32,393 nt of DNA from Acidobacteriota bacterium (GCA_025463165.1 JAOBAU010000124.1:1-32393); one strand, 5' to 3'. Numbered from the stretch's first letter, positions 25,806 through 32,393 are shown. Translations and numbers: made by a program. The notes: generated by a model from the letters alone, not told the origin.

Positions 25806-26551
25806 CGCGAGCCCGCCAGGCTGGCGAGGATGTCGAACGACTTCAGTTCGTGCCCGAGGAAGTGGCGGCGGAGTGCGCCGGCAAGGGAGCGGAGCTCGAA
25901 GATGACGGCGTCTGATTCGGCGCGCGCCGCGAATTCGGCGACCGGAAATTTCATGATGGCGTCGAGCGCATCGGCAACGTCGTTCGGGATCACGTCGGCA
26001 TCGCGCGTCGTGCAGTTTTCGCAGACGAAGCCGGACACGCGCGCGTCGTAACGCAACGGCCGCGCGAGCGGCTGATCGCAGACGATGCAGTTCTTCAGCG
26101 AAGGAAGAATTCCGCTCAACCGCAGGATCCAGACCTCGGTATACGCAACGACCGCCAGCGGCGTCGCGCCGGCGAGGAGCGCTTCCGTCGTGCGATCGAG
26201 AAGCCGGTAGATCAACTCGGATGGATCGTCGGCAATCGCGAAGGTGTCGACCGTCTCCGCGATGTACGTCGCGGCGATACTTCCGAGCAGATTTTGCTGC
26301 GCAGGAAAGAGCGAGCGAATCAGATCGACCGATTCAATCCGCACGACCTCTTCCGATTCCTTCTCAATAAAGCCAATGTTGATTTTCGCCAGCGGCTCGA
26401 GTGATGCGCCGAACCGGCTCCGAGCCCCGCGCGCGCCATAAGCCCACCCTTTTCGTTTGCCATGCTCCGGCGTAAGAAAGACTACGAGCTTGTCACGCTC
26501 GCGCACGGCAATCGTGTGCAGCACAATCGCCTCCGTGCGCTTCGGCTTCAT
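25802..26551 (-). CDS. recO: DNA repair and recombination protein RecO
   Basis: 249 aa. The N-terminal OB-fold begins MKPKRTEAIVLHTIAVRERD and continues through KGWAYGARGARSRFGASLEP, typical of RecO. A C4 zinc-binding cluster is present (Cys155, Cys158, Cys177, Cys180 in NCIVC and VCENC). RecO works with RecF and RecR to load RecA on SSB-coated DNA and anneals strands. ATG at 26551 was chosen; a GTG at 26566 would add MYPSP. A TACCCT box ends 6 nt before this ATG and there is no Shine-Dalgarno, so a leaderless message is possible, though no -35 is seen. Downstream, the GT-C-like gene overlaps by 4 nt. The upstream region holds a long hairpin. Confidence 0.93.
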   Translation of the reverse strand: MKPKRTEAIVLHTIAVRERDKLVVFLTPEHGKRKGWAYGARGARSRFGASLEPLAKINIGFIEKESEEVVRIESVDLIRSLFPAQQNLLGSIAATYIAETVDTFAIADDPSELIYRLLDRTTEALLAGATPLAVVAYTEVWILRLSGILPSLKNCIVCDQPLARPLRYDARVSGFVCENCTTRDADVIPNDVADALDAIMKFPVAEFAARAESDAVIFELRSLAGALRRHFLGHELKSFDILASLAGSR

Positions 26552-26588
26552 GGGCGAAGGGTACACTCAGGGAACAGGACTGAGTGAT

Positions 26589-26645
26589 GAGGACTGAGGA
26601 CTGAGTAAAGGCCGCCGACGCGAAGCGACTCAGTCCTCAGTCCTC
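26589..26645. repeat. 18-bp inverted repeat built from 7-bp tandem units
   Basis: GAGGACTGAGGACTGAGT (26589-26606) and ACTCAGTCCTCAGTCCTC (26628-26645) are perfect inverted arms over a 21-nt spacer. Each arm is a tandem of the 7-mer GGACTGA or its complement, and both sides carry extra partial units. It lies between the divergent recO and SirB1-like starts, so it is not a terminator for either gene. Confidence 0.85.
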
Positions 26646-26666
26646 AGTCCTCAGCACTTTCCGAGC

Positions 26667-27359
26667 ATGACCTTTTTCATCCACCCCGCCGAAGCCCGCC
26701 GCCAATTTGTCGAGCTTGCGGAATCCGAGATCACGACCGGCGATCTGGCGCGGGCTGCGCTGCTCATCGCGCTGGAGGACTATCCGCGCACGGACGTGCC
26801 GCGTTATCTCGCGGAGCTCGAGTCGCTCGTTGCGCGGGTTCGGGCGAAGGCGGTGGCGGGGGAGCCTCCGATTTTCTTGCTCGGGCATTTGCATGCGGAG
26901 CTGTTCGACGTCGATGGTTACAGCGGGAACAGCGACAACTACTACGACCCGCGCAATGCGTATCTGAGCGACGTCATCGATCGGAAGATCGGATTGCCGA
27001 TCGCGCTCTCCGTGATTTTTCTGCATGTCGCACACGCGGTCGGACTCGATGCGTATGGCGTCGGGCTGCCGGGACATTTCATCGTCAAGGTGCAGTTCGA
27101 GCTCAACGAGGTTTACGTCGATCCGTTTCATGGCGGCACGACGCTGACGCAGCCGGAGATCGCGCAGCTGCTGTCGAACATCAGCAACGGCCAGCTGCGG
27201 CTGGCGCCCGAACATCTGCGCGCGTGGGCGCCGCGGCAGACGCTCATCCGGCTGCTCGCGAATCTGGAGAGCATGTGGCGCGGTTCCGGCGATGCGCGCA
27301 AAGCGGCGGCCGCGCGCGAGCGGATGCTCATCCTTGACACCTCGCCGCGCGCCAACTAA
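26667..27359 (+). CDS. SirB1-family transglutaminase-like protein
   Basis: 230 aa, predicted cytoplasmic. The middle region matches the SirB1/UPF0162 transglutaminase-like core: YYDPRNAYLSDVIDRKIGLP, then IALSVIFLHVAHAVGL and GVGLPGHFIVKV. The C-terminal 40 residues form helical pairs (RQTLIRLLANLESMWRGSGD) of the type found as a TPR tail. The conserved His of GLPGHF is present, but the cysteine of active transglutaminases is not evident, as in other members. Function in the family is poorly defined. No clear ribosome-binding site precedes the ATG, which lies 21 nt after a hairpin. Its last codons contain the -35 of the trp leader promoter, and its stop codon is part of that promoter's -10. 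Confidence 0.88.
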   Translation: MTFFIHPAEARRQFVELAESEITTGDLARAALLIALEDYPRTDVPRYLAELESLVARVRAKAVAGEPPIFLLGHLHAELFDVDGYSGNSDNYYDPRNAYLSDVIDRKIGLPIALSVIFLHVAHAVGLDAYGVGLPGHFIVKVQFELNEVYVDPFHGGTTLTQPEIAQLLSNISNGQLRLAPEHLRAWAPRQTLIRLLANLESMWRGSGDARKAAAARERMLILDTSPRAN

Positions 27360-27362
27360 CCT
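27334..27362 (+). promoter_or_regulatory. Promoter of the trp leader / aroDE-trpE operon
   Basis: TTGACA (27334-27339) is a perfect -35 consensus, followed by a 17-nt spacer and TAACCT (27357-27362). TAACCT fits the TANNNT form of high-GC bacteria. The -10 overlaps the TAA stop of the SirB1-like gene. It ends 8 nt before the leader ATG, so the RNA would start at or next to A27371. This gives aroDE-trpE a promoter of their own, independent of the upstream gene. The transcription start is inferred, not mapped. Confidence 0.7.
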
Positions 27363-27370
27363 CGCCGGCG

Positions 27371-27412
27371 ATGAACGCCCCTCGCAATTCCTGGTGGTAC
27401 CGCCGCGCATAG
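27371..27412 (+). CDS. trpL: Putative tryptophan operon leader peptide
   Basis: A 13-residue ORF, MNAPRNSWWYRRA, ending in TAG. Two adjacent Trp codons (27392-27397) are followed by a Tyr codon, the hallmark of a trp attenuator leader peptide. It sits between a strong promoter and an intrinsic terminator, directly upstream of aroDE and the Trp-pathway gene trpE. There is no Shine-Dalgarno; its ATG lies where transcription is predicted to begin, so it is probably leaderless. The peptide itself would have no function. Its job would be to make ribosome position sensitive to charged tRNA-Trp. The Tyr codon might add sensitivity to another aromatic amino acid. Confidence 0.75.
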   Translation: MNAPRNSWWYRRA

Positions 27413-27501
27413 GGGCCGCGTTCGCGCGCCCCGACTGGAAGGGGCCGCCGCGTCAGTTGCAATTCGCCTGAACCTCTTCCGGATGCCGGAAGAGGTTTTT
27501 T
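27377..27501 (+). promoter_or_regulatory. Trp attenuator with six alternating RNA segments (A-F)
   Basis: Segments: A GCCCCT (27377-27382); B AGGGGC (27411-27416); C GCCCC (27428-27432); D CTGGAAGGGG plus C (27435-27445); E CCTCTTCCGG (27473-27482); F CCGGAAGAGG (27486-27495). A:B, B:C, C:D, D:E and E:F can each pair, and neighbours exclude one another. D:E has ten pairs, two of them G-U. A ribosome stalled at the Trp codons would cover A and leave B free to pair with C; then D pairs E and the operon is read through. A ribosome reaching the stop codon (27410-27412) would cover B; then C pairs D and terminator E:F forms. Without translation A:B, C:D and E:F give termination. F also carries the GGAAGAGG possible ribosome-binding site of aroDE. 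The model is from hand-made pairings, not folding energies. Confidence 0.72.
27473..27501 (+). terminator. Intrinsic terminator of the trp attenuator
   Basis: CCTCTTCCGG (27473-27482) and CCGGAAGAGG (27486-27495) form a perfect 10-bp stem with loop ATG, followed at once by six T (27496-27501). It ends 7 nt before the aroDE ATG, so it must be conditional for aroDE to be expressed from upstream. Confidence 0.9.
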
Positions 27502-27508
27502 GTTTGCG

Positions 27509-28768
27509 ATGAAACTGATCGTCACGATTCATGAAGAGACGCCCGCAGCCGCGATCGCCGCGATCCGCGCCCTGACGTTGCGCCATGACGTCGTCGAAGT
27601 GCGCTTCGACGCGTTTGGTCAACTACCGTACGACTTTCGTCCGTTCCGCGACGCGACGTCGAAGCCGATCCTCGCCACGAATCGCGGTCATGGTCATGTC
27701 GATATTGGTCGTGCGCTCGAAGCGGGGATCGATCTGGTCGACGTCGAATGGCACGAGGCATTGACGCTGGAGGCCGGGCGCGAACGGATCGTCCTCTCGC
27801 ATCACGACTGGAATGGCGTGCCGGAACTCGCGCCGCTCATCGATGCGATGTCGTCGTTCGGCTGCGCGCACATCAAGATCGCGGTGACGCCGCGAACGCT
27901 GCGCGAAAACGAGCTGTTGCTCGCCGCCGCCCGCACGCACGAACGGCTGTCGATTTTCGGGATGGGGGAGCGCGGACTTTACTCGCGCGTGCTCGCGCCA
28001 TTCTTCGGTTCGGAGCTGACGTTCGTCGCGCCGGACGAAGCGCACGTCGCGGCGCCGGGACAGCTGACGCTGGAACGGGCGCTGGCGATTTACGGGGATG
28101 GAGAGCTGCCGCGCGAGCCGAAGATCTTCGCGATCGCCGGCAACCCCGCGGGACACAGTCTCTCGCCGTCGATTCACAACCCGTTGTTCCGCAAGCGCGG
28201 AGTAAACGCCGCGTACACGATCGCCTCGTTCGAAACGTTCGATGAGGTCGCCGAGGCGTTTCTCTCGCGGCGCATCGCGGGGCTGAGCATCACCGCGCCG
28301 TTCAAAGAGGATGCGTACCGTTTCGCGGTCGACGCGGGAGCGGAGATCCGGCCGAACGCGCAGCATGCGGAAGCGATCAATACACTCGTCAACACGACGC
28401 GCGGCATGGTCGCGGAGAACACGGACGTCGACGGACTGCTGGCGTTGCTGCCGGCCGGTGTGAAGCGTGCCGCGGTCATCGGCGCCGGCGGCACTGCGCG
28501 CGCCGCCATCGCGATGCTGAAGTGGGAGCACGCGATCGTCGAAGTGTTCAACCGCACGCCGCGCACGATCCTCGGCTGCGCCACGAAGCCGCTCGAAGAG
28601 CTCGCGCGATTCGACGGCGATCTCATCATCGATACGTTGCCGGGCGGCGTCGACATCGAGCTGCCGAAGCTGCCGACAATCTCCGCGGCCTACTCGCGCG
28701 GCGGACTGAAACTCCTGCACGCGCAGGCCGGGCCGCAGCACGACATCTTTCTCGAGGCATTCGAATGA
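27509..28768 (+). CDS. aroDE: Bifunctional 3-dehydroquinate dehydratase (type I) / shikimate dehydrogenase
   Basis: 419 aa fusion catalysing two successive shikimate-pathway steps, dehydroquinate to dehydroshikimate to shikimate. The N-terminal type I dehydratase (about 1-195) has the general-base His in LSHHDW (97-101) and the Schiff-base Lys123 in AHIKIAV. The C-terminal dehydrogenase (about 205-419) has GNPAGHSLSPSIHN (substrate serines), catalytic Lys266 in SITAPFKED, NTDVDG (Asp306) and the NADP-binding GAGGTARA (325-332). Start ATG 27509; a TTG at 27500 would lie in the terminator T-run. The best ribosome-binding site, GGAAGAGG (27488-27495), is inside the terminator arm, so translation may also depend on the attenuator state. 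It overlaps trpE by ATGA, so the two are coupled. Confidence 0.95.
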   Translation: MKLIVTIHEETPAAAIAAIRALTLRHDVVEVRFDAFGQLPYDFRPFRDATSKPILATNRGHGHVDIGRALEAGIDLVDVEWHEALTLEAGRERIVLSHHDWNGVPELAPLIDAMSSFGCAHIKIAVTPRTLRENELLLAAARTHERLSIFGMGERGLYSRVLAPFFGSELTFVAPDEAHVAAPGQLTLERALAIYGDGELPREPKIFAIAGNPAGHSLSPSIHNPLFRKRGVNAAYTIASFETFDEVAEAFLSRRIAGLSITAPFKEDAYRFAVDAGAEIRPNAQHAEAINTLVNTTRGMVAENTDVDGLLALLPAGVKRAAVIGAGGTARAAIAMLKWEHAIVEVFNRTPRTILGCATKPLEELARFDGDLIIDTLPGGVDIELPKLPTISAAYSRGGLKLLHAQAGPQHDIFLEAFE

Positions 28769-30168
28769 ACTATGAATCGCTGCGCCAGCAGTACGACATC
28801 GTCCCGGTTTTCCGCGAGCTGTCGGCCGACACCCTTACGCCGCTCGTCGCGTTCGCGGCGCTCTCTCCCGGCGCGACGGAAGCGTTCCTGTTCGAATCCG
28901 TCGAGCGGGGAGAGAACGTCGGGCGCTATTCGTTCATCGGCTTCGAGCCGCGCCGCACGCTCGCTCCCGACTCCGCGCGCGTCGTCAACGAAGAGCTGCG
29001 GCCGCTGCGCGTCTACAACGAAGAAGCGCTTCCGCCGTTCTTCGGCGGCGCGGTCGGCTGGTTCGGTTACGGCGTCGCCGGCTGGACGGAACGGATTCCT
29101 GATTCGCATCCCGATGAATACGGCATCCCCGATGCGAAGCTCCTCTTCTTCGACAACGTCGTCGTCTTCGATCACGTCCGGCAGAAGCTGTTCGTCGTCG
29201 CCAATCTCTTCACCTCCGACGAACATGCGTCGCTCGACGCCGCCAACGCGCGCATCGAGCGCGCCATCGAACGGCTGCGCGGCGCGAGCGTCGAGCTGCT
29301 CGACTTCCCCCACAACCCGCCGCCCGCCGAGTTCCGATCGAACGTGACGCGCGAACAGTTCGAGCAGTCGGTGCGCGACGCGAAGGAAGAGATCGTGGCC
29401 GGCGAGATTTTCCAGATCGTCCTGTCGCAGCGTTGGGAGACCGACTACCCGACGAACGAAGCGCTGACGCTCTATCGCTCGCTGCGCTCGATCAATCCGT
29501 CGCCGTACATGTTTCTGCTGCGCGCCGCCGAGTGCACGCTGGTCGGCGCGTCGCCGGAGATGCTGGTGCGCGTCACCGGCGACGTCGCGGAAACGCGTCC
29601 GATCGCCGGCACGCGGCCGCGCGGCGCGACGCGCGAGGAAGACGCCGCGCACGAAGCGTCGCTCATCGCCGACCCGAAAGAAAATGCCGAGCACCTCATG
29701 CTCGTCGATCTCGGGCGCAACGATCTCGGCCGCGTCTCGAGCAGCGGCTCGGTTGAGGTCAGCGATTTCTGCCACATCGAGCGCTACAGCCACGTCATGC
29801 ACCTCGTCACGAACGTGACGTCGAAGCTGCGCGCCGGACGGACGCCGCTTGATGTGTTTCTCAGCTGCTTTCCGGCCGGCACCGTCAGCGGCGCGCCGAA
29901 GATTCGTGCGATGGAGCTGATCGATCGCTTCGAAACAACGCGACGCGGACCGTACGCCGGCGCCGTCGCGTACGCCGGCTTCTCCGGCAATCTCGATTCG
30001 TGCATCACGATCCGGACGATCGTTCTCGCCAACGATCGCGCGTACGTGCAGGCAGGCGCCGGCATCGTTTACGACTCCGATCCCGCCACCGAATACGTCG
30101 AATGCGTGAACAAATCGGCCGCGCTGCGGCAGGCGATCGCCGTCGCCAAAGTCAACATCTCACTTTAG
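28765..30168 (+). CDS. trpE: Anthranilate synthase component I
   Basis: 467 aa; converts chorismate to anthranilate, the first committed step to tryptophan, using ammonia from a TrpG partner not in this window. The N-terminal domain contains FLFESVE (about 41-47), the region of Trp feedback binding, so the enzyme is probably inhibited by Trp. The chorismate-binding domain has PIAGTRPRG, with Ala281 where PabB enzymes have Lys. That favours anthranilate synthase over aminodeoxychorismate synthase. Other conserved parts are LVDLGRNDLGRVSSSG, PAGTVSGAPKIRAMELI and the C-terminal GAGIVYDSDP. The ATG overlaps the aroDE stop by 4 nt. The GT2 gene begins within 12 nt of its stop. Confidence 0.95.
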   Translation: MNYESLRQQYDIVPVFRELSADTLTPLVAFAALSPGATEAFLFESVERGENVGRYSFIGFEPRRTLAPDSARVVNEELRPLRVYNEEALPPFFGGAVGWFGYGVAGWTERIPDSHPDEYGIPDAKLLFFDNVVVFDHVRQKLFVVANLFTSDEHASLDAANARIERAIERLRGASVELLDFPHNPPPAEFRSNVTREQFEQSVRDAKEEIVAGEIFQIVLSQRWETDYPTNEALTLYRSLRSINPSPYMFLLRAAECTLVGASPEMLVRVTGDVAETRPIAGTRPRGATREEDAAHEASLIADPKENAEHLMLVDLGRNDLGRVSSSGSVEVSDFCHIERYSHVMHLVTNVTSKLRAGRTPLDVFLSCFPAGTVSGAPKIRAMELIDRFETTRRGPYAGAVAYAGFSGNLDSCITIRTIVLANDRAYVQAGAGIVYDSDPATEYVECVNKSAALRQAIAVAKVNISL

Positions 30169-30179
30169 AATTGGCGGAG

Positions 30180-31136
30180 GTGCTCGTCCGCCCGTCCGTT
30201 TCGATCGTGTTACCGGTGCGCAATCGCGGCGCGCTACTGCGGCGTTGTCTCGACGCGCTCGTGGTGCAGGATTATCCGCTGGAGCTGACCGAGATCATCG
30301 TCGTCGACAACGATTCTTCGGATGACACGCCGGAGGTGGCGTCGCGCTACGACGTCATGCTGCTGTTCGAGCGCGAGATTCGTTCGTCGTATGCGGCGCG
30401 CAATCGCGGCATCGTCCATTCGTCCGGCGAGATCATCGCGTTTATCGACTCCGACTGCATTCCCGCGCGCGACTGGCTGACGAATCTCGTCGCGCCATTC
30501 GTCGACGAGAGGATCGGAGCGGTCGCCGGTACCATTGATGACGCGCCGCCCGAAACGATCTGCCAGGAGCTCACCGCGCGCGTGCAGCCGTTTGCCCGTT
30601 CGCTGCGGCGCGGATTAAAAACGCTGCTCACCGCGAACGCGGCCGTCCGCCGGAGTGCGCTCGATGCGGCCGGTCTCTTCGATGAGTGTCTGCCGACCGG
30701 CGGCGACGTCGATCTCGCCTGGCGCATTCAGTCGAACCTCCACCTCGAGATCGCCGAGAGCGCGGCGGCGAAAGTGTTGCACGTTCATCGCGCCTGTTTC
30801 GCCGACGTCTTCGAGCAATTCCACGGTTACGGGACGAGCGAGATTCTGCTGGCGACGATTTACGGCGAAGGCGGCGGACACGTGCGGCAAATGCTGCGGC
30901 AACTCCGCGCCATCGGTACGTACGTGCTGAGTTTCGGCTGGCGTCTGGTGACGTCGCCGCTGCGGCGCGAGCATCGCCGCCGCTTGGCGTGGCCGCTCTT
31001 TCTCCTGACCGTCGAAACGGGGAGCGTGACCGGCAAGCTCGCCGGGCTGCTGGCGACGCGCTGGTATCGGCGCAACCCGTACGCGAATCCGCGTCCGATC
31101 GTTCGCGCCGCTTTGCTGCCATCCGACGCTTCATGA
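30180..31136 (+). CDS. Family 2 glycosyltransferase
   Basis: 318 aa, GT-A fold. VSIVLPVRNRGALLRRCLDA opens the nucleotide-sugar domain. Asp90-Ser91-Asp92 (FIDSDC) is the DxD metal site, and LPTGGDVDLAWRIQ is the acceptor and catalytic-base region. A basic patch and a hydrophobic stretch near the C-terminus (LAWPLFLLTVETGSVTGKLA) may associate with the membrane. It would add a sugar to a polysaccharide or lipid; no specific substrate can be assigned. The start is uncertain: GTG 30180 or TTG 30171, both keeping the first strand. Neither has a well-spaced ribosome-binding site, so coupling to trpE (stop 30168) is likely. Its place at the end of an aromatic amino acid operon is unusual. Confidence 0.87.
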   Translation: MLVRPSVSIVLPVRNRGALLRRCLDALVVQDYPLELTEIIVVDNDSSDDTPEVASRYDVMLLFEREIRSSYAARNRGIVHSSGEIIAFIDSDCIPARDWLTNLVAPFVDERIGAVAGTIDDAPPETICQELTARVQPFARSLRRGLKTLLTANAAVRRSALDAAGLFDECLPTGGDVDLAWRIQSNLHLEIAESAAAKVLHVHRACFADVFEQFHGYGTSEILLATIYGEGGGHVRQMLRQLRAIGTYVLSFGWRLVTSPLRREHRRRLAWPLFLLTVETGSVTGKLAGLLATRWYRRNPYANPRPIVRAALLPSDAS

Positions 31137-31233
31137 TTGCGAATCGGCTTTTCTGTTTTGCGCGGGCCCGGGGGCGATGCTTCGACCGGATCGTGGAGAC
31201 GATCGGTCACGAACTTGCAGTCGCTTCGCGCGG

Positions 31234-31905
31234 ATGAAGACTTTCGCAGTCGCGCTCACCATCGTCGTTTACGCCTGCGCCGCGCCGCCCGAAACGTCGA
31301 AGAGCGCCACAACCACGCCAGCAGTTAAACCTGCACCGATCACTGCAGTCTGTTCCGACGCGCCGAACCGGCTCTGTCCGCGCGACGAAGCATCGGACGA
31401 TCCGTCGTTTCTGCAGTTCCGCGACCGGATGCGCGAAGCGGTCGCGCGCAAAGACGAAGCAACGCTGAAGATGATGATCGATCCGAAGATTCGGACGAGC
31501 TTCGGCGCCAGCGATGGAATCGCGTCGTTCAAACCGCAATGGGACGAGCTCGACGCGATCCTGAAACTCGGCGGCGCGTTTCGCGGCGGCGACTCGTTCT
31601 GGGCGCCGTACGTTTACGCAAACTGGCCGGAAGCGGTCGACGCCTTCTCGCACGTTGCCGCGATCCGGAGCGGCGTGCCCGTTCATGAAGACGCAAACGA
31701 AGAGGCGCCGGTCGTCACTCGCGTCGACTGGGAAATCCTCGCGGTGATCCCGCAAAAGAATCCCGCCTGGTTTCACGTTCGCACCGCGGGCGGCAAAGAA
31801 GGATGGGTCGCCGCTGCCGACGTTCGCAGTCCGATCGCGTTGCGTGCCGGCTTCAGCAAACAGTCCGGCCAGTGGAAGATGAACGCGCTCGTCGCCGGCG
31901 ACTAA
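31234..31905 (+). CDS. Probable lipoprotein with C-terminal SH3-like domain
   Basis: 223 aa. The ATG at 31234 begins a signal sequence MKTFAVALTIVVYAC whose Cys15 may be a lipobox cysteine (V-Y-A-C, not a perfect consensus). A longer in-frame start at 31177 would bury the signal. A Ser/Thr/Ala/Pro-rich linker follows, then a helical part (FLQFRDRMREAVARKDEATL) and a C-terminal bacterial SH3-like segment beginning at SGVPVHEDANEEAPVV and including AWFHVRTAGGKEGWV. SH3b domains often bind peptidoglycan or other cell-wall ligands. It is probably anchored in the envelope; no enzymatic motif was seen. It ends 2 nt before the stop of the convergent DUF4230 gene. Confidence 0.72.
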   Translation: MKTFAVALTIVVYACAAPPETSKSATTTPAVKPAPITAVCSDAPNRLCPRDEASDDPSFLQFRDRMREAVARKDEATLKMMIDPKIRTSFGASDGIASFKPQWDELDAILKLGGAFRGGDSFWAPYVYANWPEAVDAFSHVAAIRSGVPVHEDANEEAPVVTRVDWEILAVIPQKNPAWFHVRTAGGKEGWVAAADVRSPIALRAGFSKQSGQWKMNALVAGD

Positions 31906-31907
31906 CG

Positions 31908-32393
31908 CTATTGCGGCATCGTCGCCGGCGTACCGGCGCGCTCGAATCGCACCCGCTTCACTCCGATCGCCTGAACGAACGCCGCCAGCTTCGCCTCGGC
32001 GTTGTTCGCGGCGAGCGGCAGAATCCCCTTCTTCATCGCTTCCTGACGAATCCCGATCTCCGCGTGCTGCCGCGCGCGGCTCTCCAGATTGTCATCCGCG
32101 CGGCGGAACATCCCGGTCCTTCTCGTGATGACACGCGTCTCGCGATTGTCGAGCCGCGAGATGAGGATTTCCGGCGACGGCAGGCGCATCACGATCGAGC
32201 CGTCGGGCTCGCGGCGAATATCGTTCTGCGTCAGCCGGGAGAGGTCGACGCCGGCAATCACGTCGCCGGTCGCGAAGAGCGTCAGCTCATCGCCGCCCAT
32301 CGCATTCGGAACGAGTTTGTACGATTGCGTGATCGTGCTGACGTGCGTCACGCGCATCGCCGCCGTCTCGAGCCGGTTGAGATCGCGGACGCG
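31908..32393 (-). CDS. DUF4230 family protein, 5' end outside window
   Basis: The frame is open to the window edge, so the ATG at 32357 is probably internal. Residues before it (RVRDLNRLETAAMRVTHV) fit the start of the DUF4230 domain. The visible part includes ATGDVIAGVDLSRL, LPSPEILISRLDNRETRVIT and a C-terminal helix-rich segment with many Ala/Arg residues, all typical of this family. DUF4230 proteins usually have an N-terminal membrane anchor and an extracytoplasmic domain of unknown function. At least 161 residues are visible. It is convergent with the SH3-like lipoprotein gene, with only 2 nt between the stops. Confidence 0.82.
   Translation of the reverse strand, partial: RVRDLNRLETAAMRVTHVSTITQSYKLVPNAMGGDELTLFATGDVIAGVDLSRLTQNDIRREPDGSIVMRLPSPEILISRLDNRETRVITRRTGMFRRADDNLESRARQHAEIGIRQEAMKKGILPLAANNAEAKLAAFVQAIGVKRVRFERAGTPATMPQ

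Noticed and set aside
26581-26655. Tandem 7-bp repeats considered as a CRISPR array
   Set aside because: Units are 7 bp, adjacent, with no spacers and no cas genes; they form one hairpin.
27377-27501. Considered as a T-box or Trp-binding riboswitch
   Set aside because: The leader RNA is only about 130 nt, with no T-box sequence or specifier loop; a coding leader with adjacent Trp codons explains the structure better.
28765-30168. Considered as aminodeoxychorismate synthase (pabB)
   Set aside because: The diagnostic position in PIxGTRPRG is Ala rather than Lys, the FLFESVE feedback region is present, and the upstream leader is Trp-rich.
1-32393. Search for tRNA, rRNA, insertion sequences, integrases and CRISPR arrays
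   Set aside because: No cloverleaf, rRNA core sequence, transposase or integrase motif, or repeat-spacer array was seen by reading; a tool-based scan was not possible.

Overview
The window is GC-rich, gene-dense bacterial chromosome with mostly short intergenic gaps and strong G/C preference at third codon positions, which produces long antisense shadow ORFs. The gene mix fits a Gram-negative, didermic soil or sediment bacterium. It includes a thioester alpha-2-macroglobulin next to PBP1C, DsbD, a DUF5916 outer-membrane-type protein, a fused AroD-AroE, an NB-ARC regulator with a SARP-like effector domain, and an orphan Hcp. I lean towards Acidobacteriota or a related lineage, but this is inference from gene content, not a phylogenetic result.

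Layout. Positions 3-7477: alpha-2-macroglobulin (5' end outside the window) and pbpC, a periplasmic defence and cell-wall repair pair. 7479-7928 (minus): a lone Hcp-type T6SS tube protein. 7986-12333: a class I glutamine amidotransferase-like hydrolase, a secreted thioredoxin-TPR protein, DsbD, an NTF2-like protein and an unknown protein. 12323-12821 (minus): the probable remains of a frameshifted gene. 12830-15616: a large NB-ARC/TPR regulator with its winged-helix and BTAD-like domains at the C-terminus. 15631-15750: two inverted copies of a 44-nt REP-like hairpin element whose differences are almost all compensatory. 15829-21238: c-type cytochrome, GT1 glycosyltransferase, E1 alpha and beta of a 2-oxoacid/acetoin dehydrogenase, and an AidB-like acyl-CoA dehydrogenase. 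21145-21761 (minus): a frameshifted HEAT-like gene. 21845-24400: DUF5916 protein. 24372-26551 (minus): GT-C-like membrane protein and recO. 26667-31136: SirB1-like protein, then aroDE, trpE and a GT2 glycosyltransferase. 31234-32393: an SH3-like probable lipoprotein and a convergent DUF4230 gene cut by the window end.

The most interesting element lies at 27334-27509, between the sirB1-like gene and aroDE-trpE. A TTGACA promoter (17-nt spacer) has a -10 that overlaps the upstream stop codon. It is followed 8 nt later by a 13-codon leader ORF with adjacent Trp-Trp-Tyr codons, then a chain of mutually exclusive RNA pairings ending in a perfect intrinsic terminator just before the aroDE start. 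This reads as a complete ribosome-mediated tryptophan attenuator. It would place a fused shikimate-pathway enzyme as well as anthranilate synthase under Trp control. The leader peptide appears to be translated from a leaderless or nearly leaderless RNA, and the same promoter geometry recurs at the NB-ARC regulator (12792-12830).
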